Source: Acidimicrobiia bacterium
Lineage (GTDB): Bacteria; Acidobacteriota; Vicinamibacteria; Vicinamibacterales; CAVVIG01
NCBI GenBank assembly: GCA_016871175.1
Contig: VFZL01000027.1
Span: forward strand, 1-55,314
Length of the DNA stretch: 55,314 nucleotides
Reading direction: 5' to 3'
In this document: positions 45,686 to 55,126 of the stretch, piece after piece
Numbering within the stretch: the stretch's first letter is position 1
How the letters are laid out: every line of letters starts with the position of its first letter
Position numbers and translations under genes: made by a program
Notes under the pieces: model-generated
What the model saw: the letters and a program-made list of their open reading frames with translations, nothing else
Database searches by the model: none
What the model was told of the DNA's origin: nothing

Positions 45686-45955
45686 GTGCCTCTGAACCTG
45701 TACAATGTTGCTGTGCAGGACCGCCCGACACCCCTCTGGATCGTGCAGCGCGACGGGAAGGAAGTGACCTGTGCGGCGCGGCTCGTCCCCTACGGCATCG
45801 AGCTCGACATCGCGCACGACGGCACTGTCGTACTGACTCGAGTGTTCGAACGAGAGACTGACGCTCTGGCCTGGGCTGAAGAGAAGCGGGCAGCGCGGAC
45901 CTCCCTGGGGTGGAACGACGTCAGGCTCGACCAGTCGCCGGGACTGGTGTCGTAG
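45686..45955 (+). CDS. small conserved-looking protein of unknown function
   Basis: The 89-residue product (GTG 45686) has no signal peptide or membrane span: LYNVAVQDRPTPLWIVQRDG, then GIELDIAHDGTVVLTRVFER and a short helix TDALAWAEEKRAA. Codon usage shows third-position GC bias, supporting expression. No family recognised. It is convergent with the ABC-F gene, 11 bases apart. Confidence 0.55.
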   Translation: MPLNLYNVAVQDRPTPLWIVQRDGKEVTCAARLVPYGIELDIAHDGTVVLTRVFERETDALAWAEEKRAARTSLGWNDVRLDQSPGLVS

Positions 45956-45966
45956 CCGCTTCGGCC

Positions 45967-47799
45967 TCATGCTTTCTCTCGCGCACGGCGCGACTCCAAT
46001 TGGTCCCAACGTGCGAGCGCGGCAAGCAGGTCCGCTTCGATCGCGTCAGCGCGCGCGAGCGTCTGCCGAATCTCCTCGGCACCGTCCCGATAGAACTCGG
46101 GACCGTGAATCGTTGCCTGCACCGACGCGTGCTCGGCCTCGAGAGCCTCGATCCGCCCCGGCAACGCCTCGAACTCGCGCTGCTCGTTGTAGGACAGTTT
46201 AAGTGACGGCCTGAGGAGCGTGCCTTCGACCTTGGGAGACCGTTCGGCGGAAGCGGGATTCCCGGCGCCAGGCTCAACGGCCGCGGCCGGCGTGGGCCGC
46301 GACCGCTGGCGCAGCCAGTCCTCGTACCCGCCGACGTATTCCTCCACCTGACCCTCGCCTTCGAAGACCAGCGTGCTGGTCACGACGTGATCCAGGAATA
46401 CGCGGTCGTGGCTCACCAGCAAGAGCGTACCGGTCCACTCGACGAGCTGCGATTCAAGCATCTCCAGTGTTTCGAGGTCGAGATCATTCGTCGGCTCGTC
46501 CAGGACGAGTACGTTCGCCGGACGCGTGAAGAGTCTGGCCAGCAGCAACCGGTTTCGCTCGCCGCCAGACAACGCCTTCACCGGTGAACGCGCGCGCTCG
46601 TCGGTGAACAGGAAATCACGAAGATAGCCGTGGACGTGGCGACTGCGGCCGTTCACCGTGATGGTGTCGTTGCCGTCTCCGATGGTGTCGACGACGGTGC
46701 GCTCGGGATCGAGCTGTTCGCGTTGCTGGTCGTAGTACGCCACCTGCACGTTCGCTCCGCGCCGCACTGTGCCGGTATCTGGAAGCAGCTCACCCAGCAA
46801 TAGTCGCAACAACGTTGTCTTACCGGAACCGTTGGGTCCAATGAGCCCCACACGGTCTCCGCGGAGGATGCGCGTCGTGCAGTCGCGCACGACGGTCGTG
46901 TCTCCGAAGGCCAAGGTCACATGCTCGGCCTCGAACACGAGTCGGCCGGACGCGTCGACGCGCTCGATCTGCATGCGGACGCTTCCCTGAACGGCCCGAC
47001 GCTCTGCACGCTCCGCGCGCATGGCCATCAACGCGCGTACGCGCCCTTCGTCTCGCGTCCGACGAGCCTTGATGCCCCGTCGCAGCCAGGCTTCCTCCTG
47101 CGAGAGCTTCTTGTCGAATCGCTCCAGCGCCAACGCCTCCGCCTCCAGGCGTTCCTCCTGTCGGCGCAGAAACATCTCATAGTCTCCGGGCCACGATGAG
47201 AGCTCGCCCCGGTCGAGTTCCACGATGCGCGTGGCCAGACGTTGAAGGAACGCGCGGTCGTGGGTGACGAACACGAGGGCATTGCGGTACTCAGAGAGGA
47301 AGGCCTCCAGCCACGTGATGGCCTCGATGTCCAGGTGGTTGGTGGGTTCGTCGAGCAGCAGCACGTCGGGCTCCGAGACGAGCGCCTTGGCCAGCAGGAC
47401 GCGCCGACGCCACCCACCCGACAGGGCGTCGACACGAGCCTTCGCCGGCAGCGACAGGCGCGACAGAATCAGGTCGACTTGACGCTCGCGCCGCCAGGTC
47501 TCGCCCTCGGCGCTGTCCGTTGCCTGGAGACCATCCGCCACGACGTCCCACACCGAGCGCGTGTCGGTCAGCGGGACATCCTGCACCAGGCGCGCGGTAC
47601 GCAACCCGGGTTGACGCCACACAGCGCCCTCGTCTGGATCGAACTCGCCCGAGATGATCTGCAGGAGCGTCGACTTCCCGGTGCCGTTGCGTCCGATGAC
47701 AGCTACACGCTCACCACGGTCCAGCTGCAGCGACACACCGTCGAGCAGCGGTAGATGGCCGAACGCGTGCCTCACTCGGTCGACGGTCAGCAGCGCCAT
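45967..47799 (-). CDS. uup: ABC-F family ATPase, Uup type
   Basis: The 610-residue soluble protein has two ABC domains: IGRNGTGKSTLLQIISG with LSGGWRRRVLLAKAL and LLLDEPTNHLD, then IGPNGSGKTTLLRLLLG with LSGGERNRLLLARLF and LVLDEPTNDLD. The P-site linker lies between (FDKKLSQEEAWLRRGIKARR). The C-terminal coiled coil (LPGRIEALEAEHASVQATI) is the Uup DNA/RNA-binding extension. These proteins act on ribosomes or on DNA; no membrane part exists. Confidence 0.9.
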   Translation of the reverse strand: MALLTVDRVRHAFGHLPLLDGVSLQLDRGERVAVIGRNGTGKSTLLQIISGEFDPDEGAVWRQPGLRTARLVQDVPLTDTRSVWDVVADGLQATDSAEGETWRRERQVDLILSRLSLPAKARVDALSGGWRRRVLLAKALVSEPDVLLLDEPTNHLDIEAITWLEAFLSEYRNALVFVTHDRAFLQRLATRIVELDRGELSSWPGDYEMFLRRQEERLEAEALALERFDKKLSQEEAWLRRGIKARRTRDEGRVRALMAMRAERAERRAVQGSVRMQIERVDASGRLVFEAEHVTLAFGDTTVVRDCTTRILRGDRVGLIGPNGSGKTTLLRLLLGELLPDTGTVRRGANVQVAYYDQQREQLDPERTVVDTIGDGNDTITVNGRSRHVHGYLRDFLFTDERARSPVKALSGGERNRLLLARLFTRPANVLVLDEPTNDLDLETLEMLESQLVEWTGTLLLVSHDRVFLDHVVTSTLVFEGEGQVEEYVGGYEDWLRQRSRPTPAAAVEPGAGNPASAERSPKVEGTLLRPSLKLSYNEQREFEALPGRIEALEAEHASVQATIHGPEFYRDGAEEIRQTLARADAIEADLLAALARWDQLESRRAREKA

Positions 47800-47806
47800 C
47801 GGCAGC

Positions 47807-49606
47807 CTACAGTCGACCGAGCGAGCGCAACAGGCCGAGCGTGAGCCATGGGACGTAGGTGATGACCAACACGCCGACGCCGAGGATGGCGAGCATGGGA
47901 AGCGACGCCCGCGCCACCTCGAGGAGCGATCGCTTGAATCGGTACGACGCCAGGAACAGGTTCAGGCCCACCGGGGGCGTGAGGTACCCGAGCTCGAGGT
48001 TGGCAATGAAGATGATCCCGAGATGCACGGGGTGGATGTCGTAGGCGGCCCCGAGCGGCACGAGGAGCGGAGCGACAACCACCGTCGCCGAGAAGATATC
48101 CATCAGGCAACCCACCGCGAGCAGGAACACGTTCAGTGCCAACAAGAACGTCAGACGGCTGCCGATATACGACGTCGTCCACTCCAGGAGTCGCGCGGGC
48201 ACCTGCGCGCCGATCAGGTAGTTCGTCAACCCGACCGCAACGCCGAGGATGATGAGCACGCCGCCGACAACTGTGACGCACTCCACGAGGACCCGGAGCA
48301 CCGCCCTGGCAGATGTGATGTCGCGATGGATCATGGTCTGCACGACGAAGGCATAGAAAGCCACGAGCGCGGCCGACTCGATAGCGGTGGCCCATCCGCT
48401 GAAGAGCGAGACCAGCACAACAATCGGCATAGCCAGCTCCCACTTCGCCGCCCAGAGCGCCCGCACGCCCTCGCGAAGGTTGAAGGTCGTCCGTGTCGCA
48501 CCGCTGGCGAGTCCCTGTCTGACGCCCCACGCCGCGATCATGCCGGTCAGAAGCAACCCGGGCAGGATGCCGCCCACGAACAAGTCCTCGATCGGAAGCT
48601 GCGCCACGATGCCGTAGAGAATGAGCGGGAGGGCCGGAGGGAGCAGGAGACCAAGCGAGCCCGAGGCGGTCAGCAGGCCAATGGAGAAGCGCTCAGCGTA
48701 TCCGTCTCGGAGGAGTGCAGGCAGCAGCAGGCCCCCGAGCGCAAGAATTGTCACCCCGGATCCGCCCGTAAACACGGTGAAGAACGAGCATAACAGCGCG
48801 CAGACCACAGCGGTGCCGCCCGGAATCCAGCCGAACCATGCCCGAAACACACCGAGTAATCGGGACGATGCGTGGCCTTCTGCGAGCAGAAACCCCGCGA
48901 GGGTAAACAGCGGGATCGCCGGCAGCGTGGCCGACGTGTTCAATGCGTAGGTCTCAATCAGCACCGCGGCGGGTGTCACGCCGTCCATCATAAACAGCAA
49001 CACGGCCGCGCCACCGAGGACCGCGAAGATAGGAGCGCCGAACGCCGCAGCAATGACGAGCACCGCCAACCACGGCAGGAACGATCCGCCCTCGAGTGCC
49101 GTCGGGGCCTGCGCCAGCCATCCACCGACGGCGAGCCCGGTTGCGGTGGCGACACGTCCCCACCAGCCGTCGTCCGCGTACCACGCGAGACGGACGGCGA
49201 TGAGCGCGAAGCCCGCTGGGAGCGCGAGCTGAGTCACCCACACGGGGATGTTGGCACCGATGGACGTCGCCGCCTCGCGCTCGTTCGACACGAGCTGCAC
49301 GGCGCCCGATGCGAGAAGCACCGTCATCGCCGACGCGATCGCAGAGGCGATGATACTTGCCACCCGCCGCGCGGTGCCCTTCGGCAGGAGGCTGCCCGTG
49401 GCGAGCGCGAGCAGCTTGCGATCGCGCGCGGCAATCGCAGCCCCAAGAAAGCCAACCCACAGCACCAGATGCTGGACGATCGGACCCTCGGCGGGGATCC
49501 CAACGCCCACCAGGCGACGCATGGCAATCTCGAGGAGCGGGAGCAGCACCATCGCCGCGAGCGCGCACGCGGCGACGAGGTCCTCGAGCATGGCGAGGAC
49601 CGCCAT
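47807..49606 (-). CDS. TRAP transporter fused permease, DctQ-DctM
   Basis: The 599-residue product joins a small DctQ-like four-span part (residues 1-170, LLEIAMRRLVG, IVQHLVLWVGFLGAAIAARD) to a DctM-type large permease (about 200-599, FTLAGFLLAEGHASSRL, FTGGSGVTILALGGLLLPAL, IANLELGYLTPPVGLNLFLA). It imports organic acids with a sodium or proton gradient. The start ATG overlaps the DctP stop by one base (TAATG). Substrate not predicted. Confidence 0.9.
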   Translation of the reverse strand: MAVLAMLEDLVAACALAAMVLLPLLEIAMRRLVGVGIPAEGPIVQHLVLWVGFLGAAIAARDRKLLALATGSLLPKGTARRVASIIASAIASAMTVLLASGAVQLVSNEREAATSIGANIPVWVTQLALPAGFALIAVRLAWYADDGWWGRVATATGLAVGGWLAQAPTALEGGSFLPWLAVLVIAAAFGAPIFAVLGGAAVLLFMMDGVTPAAVLIETYALNTSATLPAIPLFTLAGFLLAEGHASSRLLGVFRAWFGWIPGGTAVVCALLCSFFTVFTGGSGVTILALGGLLLPALLRDGYAERFSIGLLTASGSLGLLLPPALPLILYGIVAQLPIEDLFVGGILPGLLLTGMIAAWGVRQGLASGATRTTFNLREGVRALWAAKWELAMPIVVLVSLFSGWATAIESAALVAFYAFVVQTMIHRDITSARAVLRVLVECVTVVGGVLIILGVAVGLTNYLIGAQVPARLLEWTTSYIGSRLTFLLALNVFLLAVGCLMDIFSATVVVAPLLVPLGAAYDIHPVHLGIIFIANLELGYLTPPVGLNLFLASYRFKRSLLEVARASLPMLAILGVGVLVITYVPWLTLGLLRSLGRL

Positions 49607-50649
49607 TACCTGGCGGCAGGCGCAGCAGGGGGAGATCCGGGAGCAGCAGACGGGGCGCGTTGACGAAACGCGTCGCGCTCCTTGGTGGCGAGGTCGAAGA
49701 TGTCCTTCGGCACCATCTCGCCGCGCATCGTCGTGCCGAGCTTGTCCGCCTCGGCGCGCCACTCCGGACCCGACGCCTTGATCACCGTCAGCCCTTGCTG
49801 CTGCATCAGCAAGACGGCGAGCGCATCCTGTTTGGGCACATCCACCTGCAGGCGCTTCTCCACACCGGCCGCGGACTCCACGAGCTTGGCGCGGTCAGCC
49901 TCGGGGATGCGCGTCCACGTCTTGCGGGTGATGACAGTGGCGCCGACGACCGGCGCCAGCCCGATATCGAGCATGTACGGCGTCTGACGATTCCACTGAA
50001 ACGCGAGCGCGGCCACGGGTGGTGTCGGCAGCCCCTCGATCATGCCGGTGCTGAGACCGGTCAGCACGTCAGTCATGGCCATCGCGCGGGGCGTGTACCC
50101 GTTGGCTTTGTAGAACTGCGTCATCCGGTCGTCGCCCGCCGAGGTGTAGAGCTTGAGCGTCTTGAGGTCCGCGATGCTCTTCACCGGGCGCTTCGAGAAC
50201 ACCTGGAGCCATCCGCCGTGTCCCCAGTTCAGAAGAACAAAGCCTTTCGCCTCGACGCGCTGCCGCAACGTCGGCGTCAACCGCTCGACAACGGCGTTGA
50301 GCTCGTCGTACGAATTGAAGAAGAACGGCACGTTGAAGACGTTGAAGGCCGGATCGATCTGGGCCAGACCAATGACGGTGAGCGAGGCCGCTTGCAGCGC
50401 ATCGAGGCGCATCTTGCGCAAGACGCTGGTTTCGTCGCCTTGAGACCCTCCGTTGAACACGGTGACCGTGACGCGATCCCAGGTGGCCTGCTTCCACTCC
50501 GCAGCCATCTGCTTCAACTGTTTGTCCCAGACCGAGCTGTCCGGCACCACCGTCGCAAGCTTGATCGCGACGCTCTGCGCACTGAGCGTGGCCAGGCAAA
50601 CGAGGATGCCTGTCAGGACGAACACGCTCTGAATCTGGAGGCGCCGCAT
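49606..50649 (-). CDS. TRAP transporter substrate-binding protein DctP
   Basis: The 347-residue product has a signal peptide (SVFVLTGILVCLATLSAQ) and the DctP fold: IKLATVVPDSSVWDKQLKQM, FNVPFFFNSYDELNAVV, DLKTLKLYTSAGDDRMTQFY and the ligand-site stretch MIEGLPTPPVAALAFQW. The usual Arg that holds a carboxylate is not clear in the last region. A Pro/Ala tail is added. Translationally coupled to the permease. Confidence 0.92.
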   Translation of the reverse strand: MRRLQIQSVFVLTGILVCLATLSAQSVAIKLATVVPDSSVWDKQLKQMAAEWKQATWDRVTVTVFNGGSQGDETSVLRKMRLDALQAASLTVIGLAQIDPAFNVFNVPFFFNSYDELNAVVERLTPTLRQRVEAKGFVLLNWGHGGWLQVFSKRPVKSIADLKTLKLYTSAGDDRMTQFYKANGYTPRAMAMTDVLTGLSTGMIEGLPTPPVAALAFQWNRQTPYMLDIGLAPVVGATVITRKTWTRIPEADRAKLVESAAGVEKRLQVDVPKQDALAVLLMQQQGLTVIKASGPEWRAEADKLGTTMRGEMVPKDIFDLATKERDAFRQRAPSAAPGSPPAAPAAR

Positions 50650-50655
50650 GCCGGT

Positions 50656-51405
50656 CTAGTCAGCCGCGCGGGTGGCCGACCAGTCGGACTCGCCCATCCC
50701 CGCGATCGTGGCCTTTCCCGCCAACCCGTTGGACCCGAGCTGTCCATTCATCGTGACGTTCATCGGGCCTTGCGGCATCTGAGCGGTGAACTGCAGGGTC
50801 AGCGCGCTCCCAACCATCGTGCCGCTCGCCGGCAGGGGGCCAAAAGGCGTTTGAATCGACCCGGTCACCCCTTCACCGTCCTGGGTCAACGTCGCAGTGA
50901 GCGCGAGCGCGTTCGGACCCATCTGGACGGTCAGATTCCACTTGCCCGTGACGGACCCTGGCGCACCGGATGCGCTGGGCGCTCCGCCATTGGTGGCAAC
51001 GGCTGGAGCCACAGCCGAGGCAGCCGCAGCCGACGACGCCGGCTTCCGCTTCGCCGACCACGGCGCCTGCATGAGGCCGCCCAGATCGACGATGCCCGAC
51101 AGCGTCTCACCCTCGACGCTTCCGGTCATGCGAATGTCGATGACCTGGCCCTGAATCGGTACCGAATAGAGAATGGACAGCGCGTTCTTCGCGTACGAAC
51201 CCGTGAAGTCCACGGATCCCATCGGACTGGTGAGCTGCCCAGCAACCTTCTCACCATCCTGCTTGACGGTGGCTTCGAGCTCCATCTTGCCTTGGGGCGT
51301 TTCGAGGCTCACGAGCCACGTGCCGGAGATGTCGGTCTGCGCCGTGGCGAGCCACGGCACCGCCACCATCACCACCATTACGATGCCAAGCTTCAATCCG
51401 CGCAT
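50656..51405 (-). CDS. secreted protein with two similar beta-rich domains
   Basis: The 249-residue product has a signal peptide (GIVMVVMVAVPWLATA) and two about 100-residue units related to each other: SGTWLVSLETPQGKMELEAT with DGEKVAGQLTSPMGSVDFTG, and TGKWNLTVQMGPNALALTAT with DGEGVTGSIQTPFGPLPASG. A Ala-rich linker separates them. It is six bases before the DctP gene, so probably in the TRAP operon. No function recognised. Confidence 0.6.
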   Translation of the reverse strand: MRGLKLGIVMVVMVAVPWLATAQTDISGTWLVSLETPQGKMELEATVKQDGEKVAGQLTSPMGSVDFTGSYAKNALSILYSVPIQGQVIDIRMTGSVEGETLSGIVDLGGLMQAPWSAKRKPASSAAAASAVAPAVATNGGAPSASGAPGSVTGKWNLTVQMGPNALALTATLTQDGEGVTGSIQTPFGPLPASGTMVGSALTLQFTAQMPQGPMNVTMNGQLGSNGLAGKATIAGMGESDWSATRAAD

Positions 51406-51557
51406 CCGCGTTCTCCCGTCATCTCGTCCTCCCGGGCCATCGCCCGAGGAACGCCTTCAAGAGTGGCCGAAGCTTAAGAATATCATTATTATCAGTGGCA
51501 GACGGGCCATATGGCGGCCTCTGCCGGCCGCACGAGGGGACCCGGGGCGAGGTGTTC

Positions 51558-52748
51558 ATGTCACGGGGGCGAGTTGGTACAACCGTCGCGACAGCTATCG
51601 CTGCGCTCGCCGGCCTGACGGCGTTCGGCGCCGCGCAAGCGCCGTCGCCTGCTTCGTCGCCCTCGACCTCCCTCTCCTCGGGATCACCAGGGTCGGCATC
51701 CGCCACGACCGAGCGGGACTTCCTCTCACGCGTCCGACGGTTGACGATCGAGGGGAAGCGCGCTGGAGAAGGCTACTGGGCGCCTGACGGAAAGCGCCTC
51801 GTCTTCCAAAGCGAACGCGAACCGGGCAACCCCTTCTATCAAATCTACGTCCTTGATCTGGCGAACGGCGAGGCGAAACGCATCTCGCCCGGTGTCGGCA
51901 AGACCACCTGCGCTTTCTTCCGACCCAACAGTGACGAGATTCTGTTCGCCTCCACACACCACGATCCGAAATCCAAGCAGTATCAAGAGGAAGAGCTCTC
52001 GTTCCGCGCCTCGGGCAAGGAGCGCCGGTACTCGTGGGACTACGATCCCGAGATGGACATCTACGTCGCCAGCGACAAGACCGGTGCACTGAGGCGCCTG
52101 ACGACAGCGAAGGGATACGACGCCGAAGCGTCGTACTCGCCCGACGGGCAGTGGATCGTGCTCTCGTCCATGCGCGACGCGTACAACCGCACGCTCACTG
52201 ACAAGGAACACAAGCAGCTCGAAACGGATCCGAGCTACTTCGCCGAGATCTACATCATGAAGGCCGATGGCTCCGGGCAGAAGCGGTTGACGACGTCCCC
52301 CGGTTACGACGGCGGGCCGTTCTTCAACCACGACGGCTCTCGGATTGTGTGGAGGCGATTCGACGAGAACGGTTTGATCGCCAACGTCTGGACGATGAAG
52401 CCGGATGGAACGGATCAGAGACAGATCACCGATTTCGGCTCCATGAGCTGGGCACCGTACGAGCATCCGTCGGGCCAGTACATCCTCTTCGCCTCGAACA
52501 AGCTCGGATTCGAGAACTTCGAGGTCTTCATGGTCGACTCGGCCGGCACCAAGGAGCCCGTTCGCGTGACGTACTCAGACGGCTTCGATGGGCTGCCGGT
52601 GCCTTCACCGGACGGCCGGCAGCTCGCATGGACGTCCGCACGGTCGGGCGGTTCGGCGGGACAACTCTTCCTCGCGCAGTGGAACCACGAGAAGGCGCTG
52701 GACGCGATCAGGAACGCGCCGCCGCGCCAAGGTCCGAAGAAGCCGTAG
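51558..52748 (+). CDS. TolB-like beta-propeller (PD40/WD40-like) secreted protein
   Basis: The 396-residue product has a signal peptide (MSRGRVGTTVATAIAALAGL, cleavage near AQA) and repeats typical of PD40 blades: WAPDGKRLVFQSEREPGNPF, YSPDGQWIVLSSMRDAYN, FNHDGSRIVWRRFDENGL and PSPDGRQLAWTSARSGG. Such periplasmic propellers bind partners in envelope complexes. It is divergent from the TRAP cluster; the gap of 152 bases is AT-richer (51477-51493) and likely holds promoters both ways. The M28 peptidase follows 26 bases downstream. Confidence 0.85.
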   Translation: MSRGRVGTTVATAIAALAGLTAFGAAQAPSPASSPSTSLSSGSPGSASATTERDFLSRVRRLTIEGKRAGEGYWAPDGKRLVFQSEREPGNPFYQIYVLDLANGEAKRISPGVGKTTCAFFRPNSDEILFASTHHDPKSKQYQEEELSFRASGKERRYSWDYDPEMDIYVASDKTGALRRLTTAKGYDAEASYSPDGQWIVLSSMRDAYNRTLTDKEHKQLETDPSYFAEIYIMKADGSGQKRLTTSPGYDGGPFFNHDGSRIVWRRFDENGLIANVWTMKPDGTDQRQITDFGSMSWAPYEHPSGQYILFASNKLGFENFEVFMVDSAGTKEPVRVTYSDGFDGLPVPSPDGRQLAWTSARSGGSAGQLFLAQWNHEKALDAIRNAPPRQGPKKP

Positions 52749-52774
52749 CCCGGTCACACGAAAGAGATCCGCAT

Positions 52775-54664
52775 ATGAAGCTCGAGACCTGCTCGTCCGC
52801 GCGTTCCGCCCTCACAGCCGTCCGGGCGTCCCTCTTCGCCTCCGCCTGCACGTTGGCGATCGCGTTCACGACAGCACCGGCCGCGGCGCAAACCGCCACC
52901 GCGTCACGGGCGAAAGCGCATGTCGATGCGCTTGCCTCGGACCGCACCGAAGGGCGCCTCTCGGGCTCGCCGGGTGAACGCGCGGCGAGCGACTACATCA
53001 TCGCCGAGCTGAAACGCATCGGCGCGAAGCCGCTGCCAGGTCTGAACGAATTCCGCATTCCGTTCGACTTCACCGCCGGTACAAAGGATGGCGGAACCAC
53101 CGTGGCCCTGTCGTGCGCGACACCGGCACCAAGCTGCTCGCCCCGTACCTTCAGCGGCGAACGCGACGTCCGCGCCTTGTCCTTCTCCGACAACACGGAG
53201 GTCAGCGGCGATCTCGTCTTCGCCGGATACGGGATCGTCGTCCCGGACGCCCAGGACTTCGGCTACGACAGTTATGCCACGCTCGACGTCAAGGACAAGA
53301 TCGTCCTTGTTCTTCGGTACTTCCCCGAGGACGCGGATCCGAAGGCCAAATCGATCCTCACGCGGTACTCGGGTCTCCGCTACAAGGCGATGGCCGCACG
53401 CCAGCGCGGCGCGAAGGGCCTCATCGTGGCTACTGGTCCTCACTCACCCAATGCCGGCGAAACGATTCCCATGAGCTTCGACACCGCGCTGGCCGGTTCC
53501 GGCGTTTCCGCAGCGAGTATCAGCGCGTCTGTGGCCGACGCGATCTTTGCGACTCTGAACGATCGCGAGAAGACACTCGCTGCCGCACAGAAAGGCCTCG
53601 ACTCAGCGAACCCGCACATCGCCGGGTTCGCGATTCCCACGGTTCGGGTGACGCTCAAACCATCGGTGCTTCGCGAGAGCCGACAGGGGAACAACGTGTT
53701 CGGGTACCTGCCGGCGACGACTCGTGCCGTGTCCACGAGCAAGCCGTGGGTGGCGCTCGGAGCGCACTACGACCACCTCGGCCGCGGCGATCATGGCAAC
53801 TCGCTCGCGACGAAGGAAGACGCGGGCCAGATCCACCACGGCGCCGACGACAACGCGTCGGGCTCGGCCGCCGTGCTGGCCGTGGGAGAGCTACTGGCCA
53901 AGGCTCCCAGAAAGCGGAACGTGCTGCTCCAGTTCTGGTCGGGTGAGGAAATCGGTCTTTTGGGGTCCGCCGCGTTCGTGAACAAGCCCAATGTGCCGCT
54001 AGACCAATTGGCGGCCTACCTCAATTTTGACATGGTGGGCCGCATGCAGGACAACAAACTGATCCTGCAAGCCACTGGAACAAGCGACGTGTGGGGCCGG
54101 CTCGTCGAACAAGCCAACGTGGCCGCCGGTTTCGATCTGCTTCTGCAGTCAGACCCCTACCAGCCAACCGACGTCGCCAGCTTCAATCAAGCCAGCGTCC
54201 CGTGCCTCAACTTCTTCACCGGCACGCACGTTGACTACCATAAACCGTCAGACACCGCGGACAAGATCAACTACGAGGATCTCGATCGGATTGTGGAGTT
54301 CGCCGCGGCGATCGCGCGCCGAGTCATCGACCTCGAGACGGTGCCGATATTCACCAAGGTCGAGCAGAGAGCGGATCCAGGCGGTGGGCGCGCCGGCGTC
54401 CGCGTGTTCACCGGCACGATTCCGGACTACTCCACCGAAGTCAAAGGGCTCTTGCTGAGCGGCGTGATTGGCGGAGGACCAGCCGACGCGGCGGGCTTGC
54501 AGAAGGGCGACGTCGTCATCGAGATCGGCGGTCAGACAATCGCCAACATCTACGACTACACCTATGTGCTCGAGACGCTGAAGGTCGGACAGGGTGTAAA
54601 GGTGGTCTACACGAGAAACGGAGAACGGCGGGAGACGACGCTTACGCCCAGCGCTCGGAAGTAG
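52775..54664 (+). CDS. M28-family zinc aminopeptidase with PA and PDZ domains
   Basis: The 629-residue product has a signal peptide (SACTLAIAFTTAPAAAQ), a PA-like inserted domain, the M28 catalytic domain and a C-terminal PDZ domain (ADAAGLQKGDVVIEIGGQTI). Zinc ligands and catalytic residues: ALGAHYDHLGRG, HHGADDNASGSAAVLAVGEL, FWSGEEIGLLGSAAFV, YLNFDMVGRM and the last His in GTHVDYHKPSD. It probably trims peptides outside the inner membrane. Adjacent to the TolB-like gene. Confidence 0.93.
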   Translation: MKLETCSSARSALTAVRASLFASACTLAIAFTTAPAAAQTATASRAKAHVDALASDRTEGRLSGSPGERAASDYIIAELKRIGAKPLPGLNEFRIPFDFTAGTKDGGTTVALSCATPAPSCSPRTFSGERDVRALSFSDNTEVSGDLVFAGYGIVVPDAQDFGYDSYATLDVKDKIVLVLRYFPEDADPKAKSILTRYSGLRYKAMAARQRGAKGLIVATGPHSPNAGETIPMSFDTALAGSGVSAASISASVADAIFATLNDREKTLAAAQKGLDSANPHIAGFAIPTVRVTLKPSVLRESRQGNNVFGYLPATTRAVSTSKPWVALGAHYDHLGRGDHGNSLATKEDAGQIHHGADDNASGSAAVLAVGELLAKAPRKRNVLLQFWSGEEIGLLGSAAFVNKPNVPLDQLAAYLNFDMVGRMQDNKLILQATGTSDVWGRLVEQANVAAGFDLLLQSDPYQPTDVASFNQASVPCLNFFTGTHVDYHKPSDTADKINYEDLDRIVEFAAAIARRVIDLETVPIFTKVEQRADPGGGRAGVRVFTGTIPDYSTEVKGLLLSGVIGGGPADAAGLQKGDVVIEIGGQTIANIYDYTYVLETLKVGQGVKVVYTRNGERRETTLTPSARK

Positions 54665-54691
54665 TCCAGCCGTCGGCCAGTCGGCGAATTG

Positions 54692-54798
54692 CCAAGTCGC
54701 AAGTCACATCGTCAGGCGCGCGCACAGCGCTTGCGCCGAACGACGGCGCTCAGACACCGATGCGCGGGAGCGCACCAGCCATGTGACTTGGGACTTGG
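54692..54798. repeat. 18-base inverted repeat in the M28-csp gap
   Basis: CCAAGTCGCAAGTCACAT (54692-54709) pairs at 17 of 18 bases with ATGTGACTTGGGACTTGG (54781-54798), with a 71-base loop. It lies between the convergent M28 and cold-shock genes and may be a transcription stop or the edges of a small element. The tail direct repeat GACTTGGGACT extends on the right arm. Confidence 0.6.
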
Positions 54799-54814
54799 GA
54801 CTCGTGACTCTGTG

Positions 54815-55012
54815 CTATTCGGGTCTCACGCTGCCCGCGCGAGGGCCTTTCGGTGACTGTTCCTCTTCGAAGCTCACGCGCTGCCCCTCTCGCAGGTCGT
54901 CGAAGCTCCCCTGGACCGCACTACGGTGAAAGAAGTACTCCTGTCCCGCGCCATCGCGGATGAAACCGAAGCCCTTGTCACGGGCAATGCGCTTAATCGT
55001 ACCGCTCGCCAT
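54815..55012 (-). CDS. cold-shock domain protein
   Basis: The 65-residue product is a single cold-shock domain with RNP1 KGFGFI and RNP2-like EYFFHRSAV. It binds single-stranded RNA or DNA. The tail QSPKGPRAGSVRPE is usual. The leader from the promoter at 55087-55115 is about 70 bases. Confidence 0.95.
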   Translation of the reverse strand: MASGTIKRIARDKGFGFIRDGAGQEYFFHRSAVQGSFDDLREGQRVSFEEEQSPKGPRAGSVRPE

Positions 55013-55086
55013 ACGAGTCTCCCTTGTCAGTCGAGCGCTCGTAAGACGACGGGCGCGCGTGTCCTTTCGAGAAAAGGACTAAGTGC

Positions 55087-55115
55087 ATTCTACAACGGCC
55101 GTCCCGCTCGGTCAT
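55087..55115 (-). promoter_or_regulatory. probable promoter of the cold-shock gene
   Basis: On the minus strand ATGACC (55115-55110) and TAGAAT (55092-55087) are 17 bases apart, a fair sigma70 match. The insertion sequence ends at 55127, only 11 bases upstream of the -35, so the IS sits directly behind this promoter without breaking it. Confidence 0.5.
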
Positions 55116-55126
55116 CGCGGTAGAGC

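Noticed and set aside
49357-51477. 706-codon plus-strand ORF across three minus-strand genes
   Set aside because: Covers the TRAP genes antisense; Arg/His-rich without domains.
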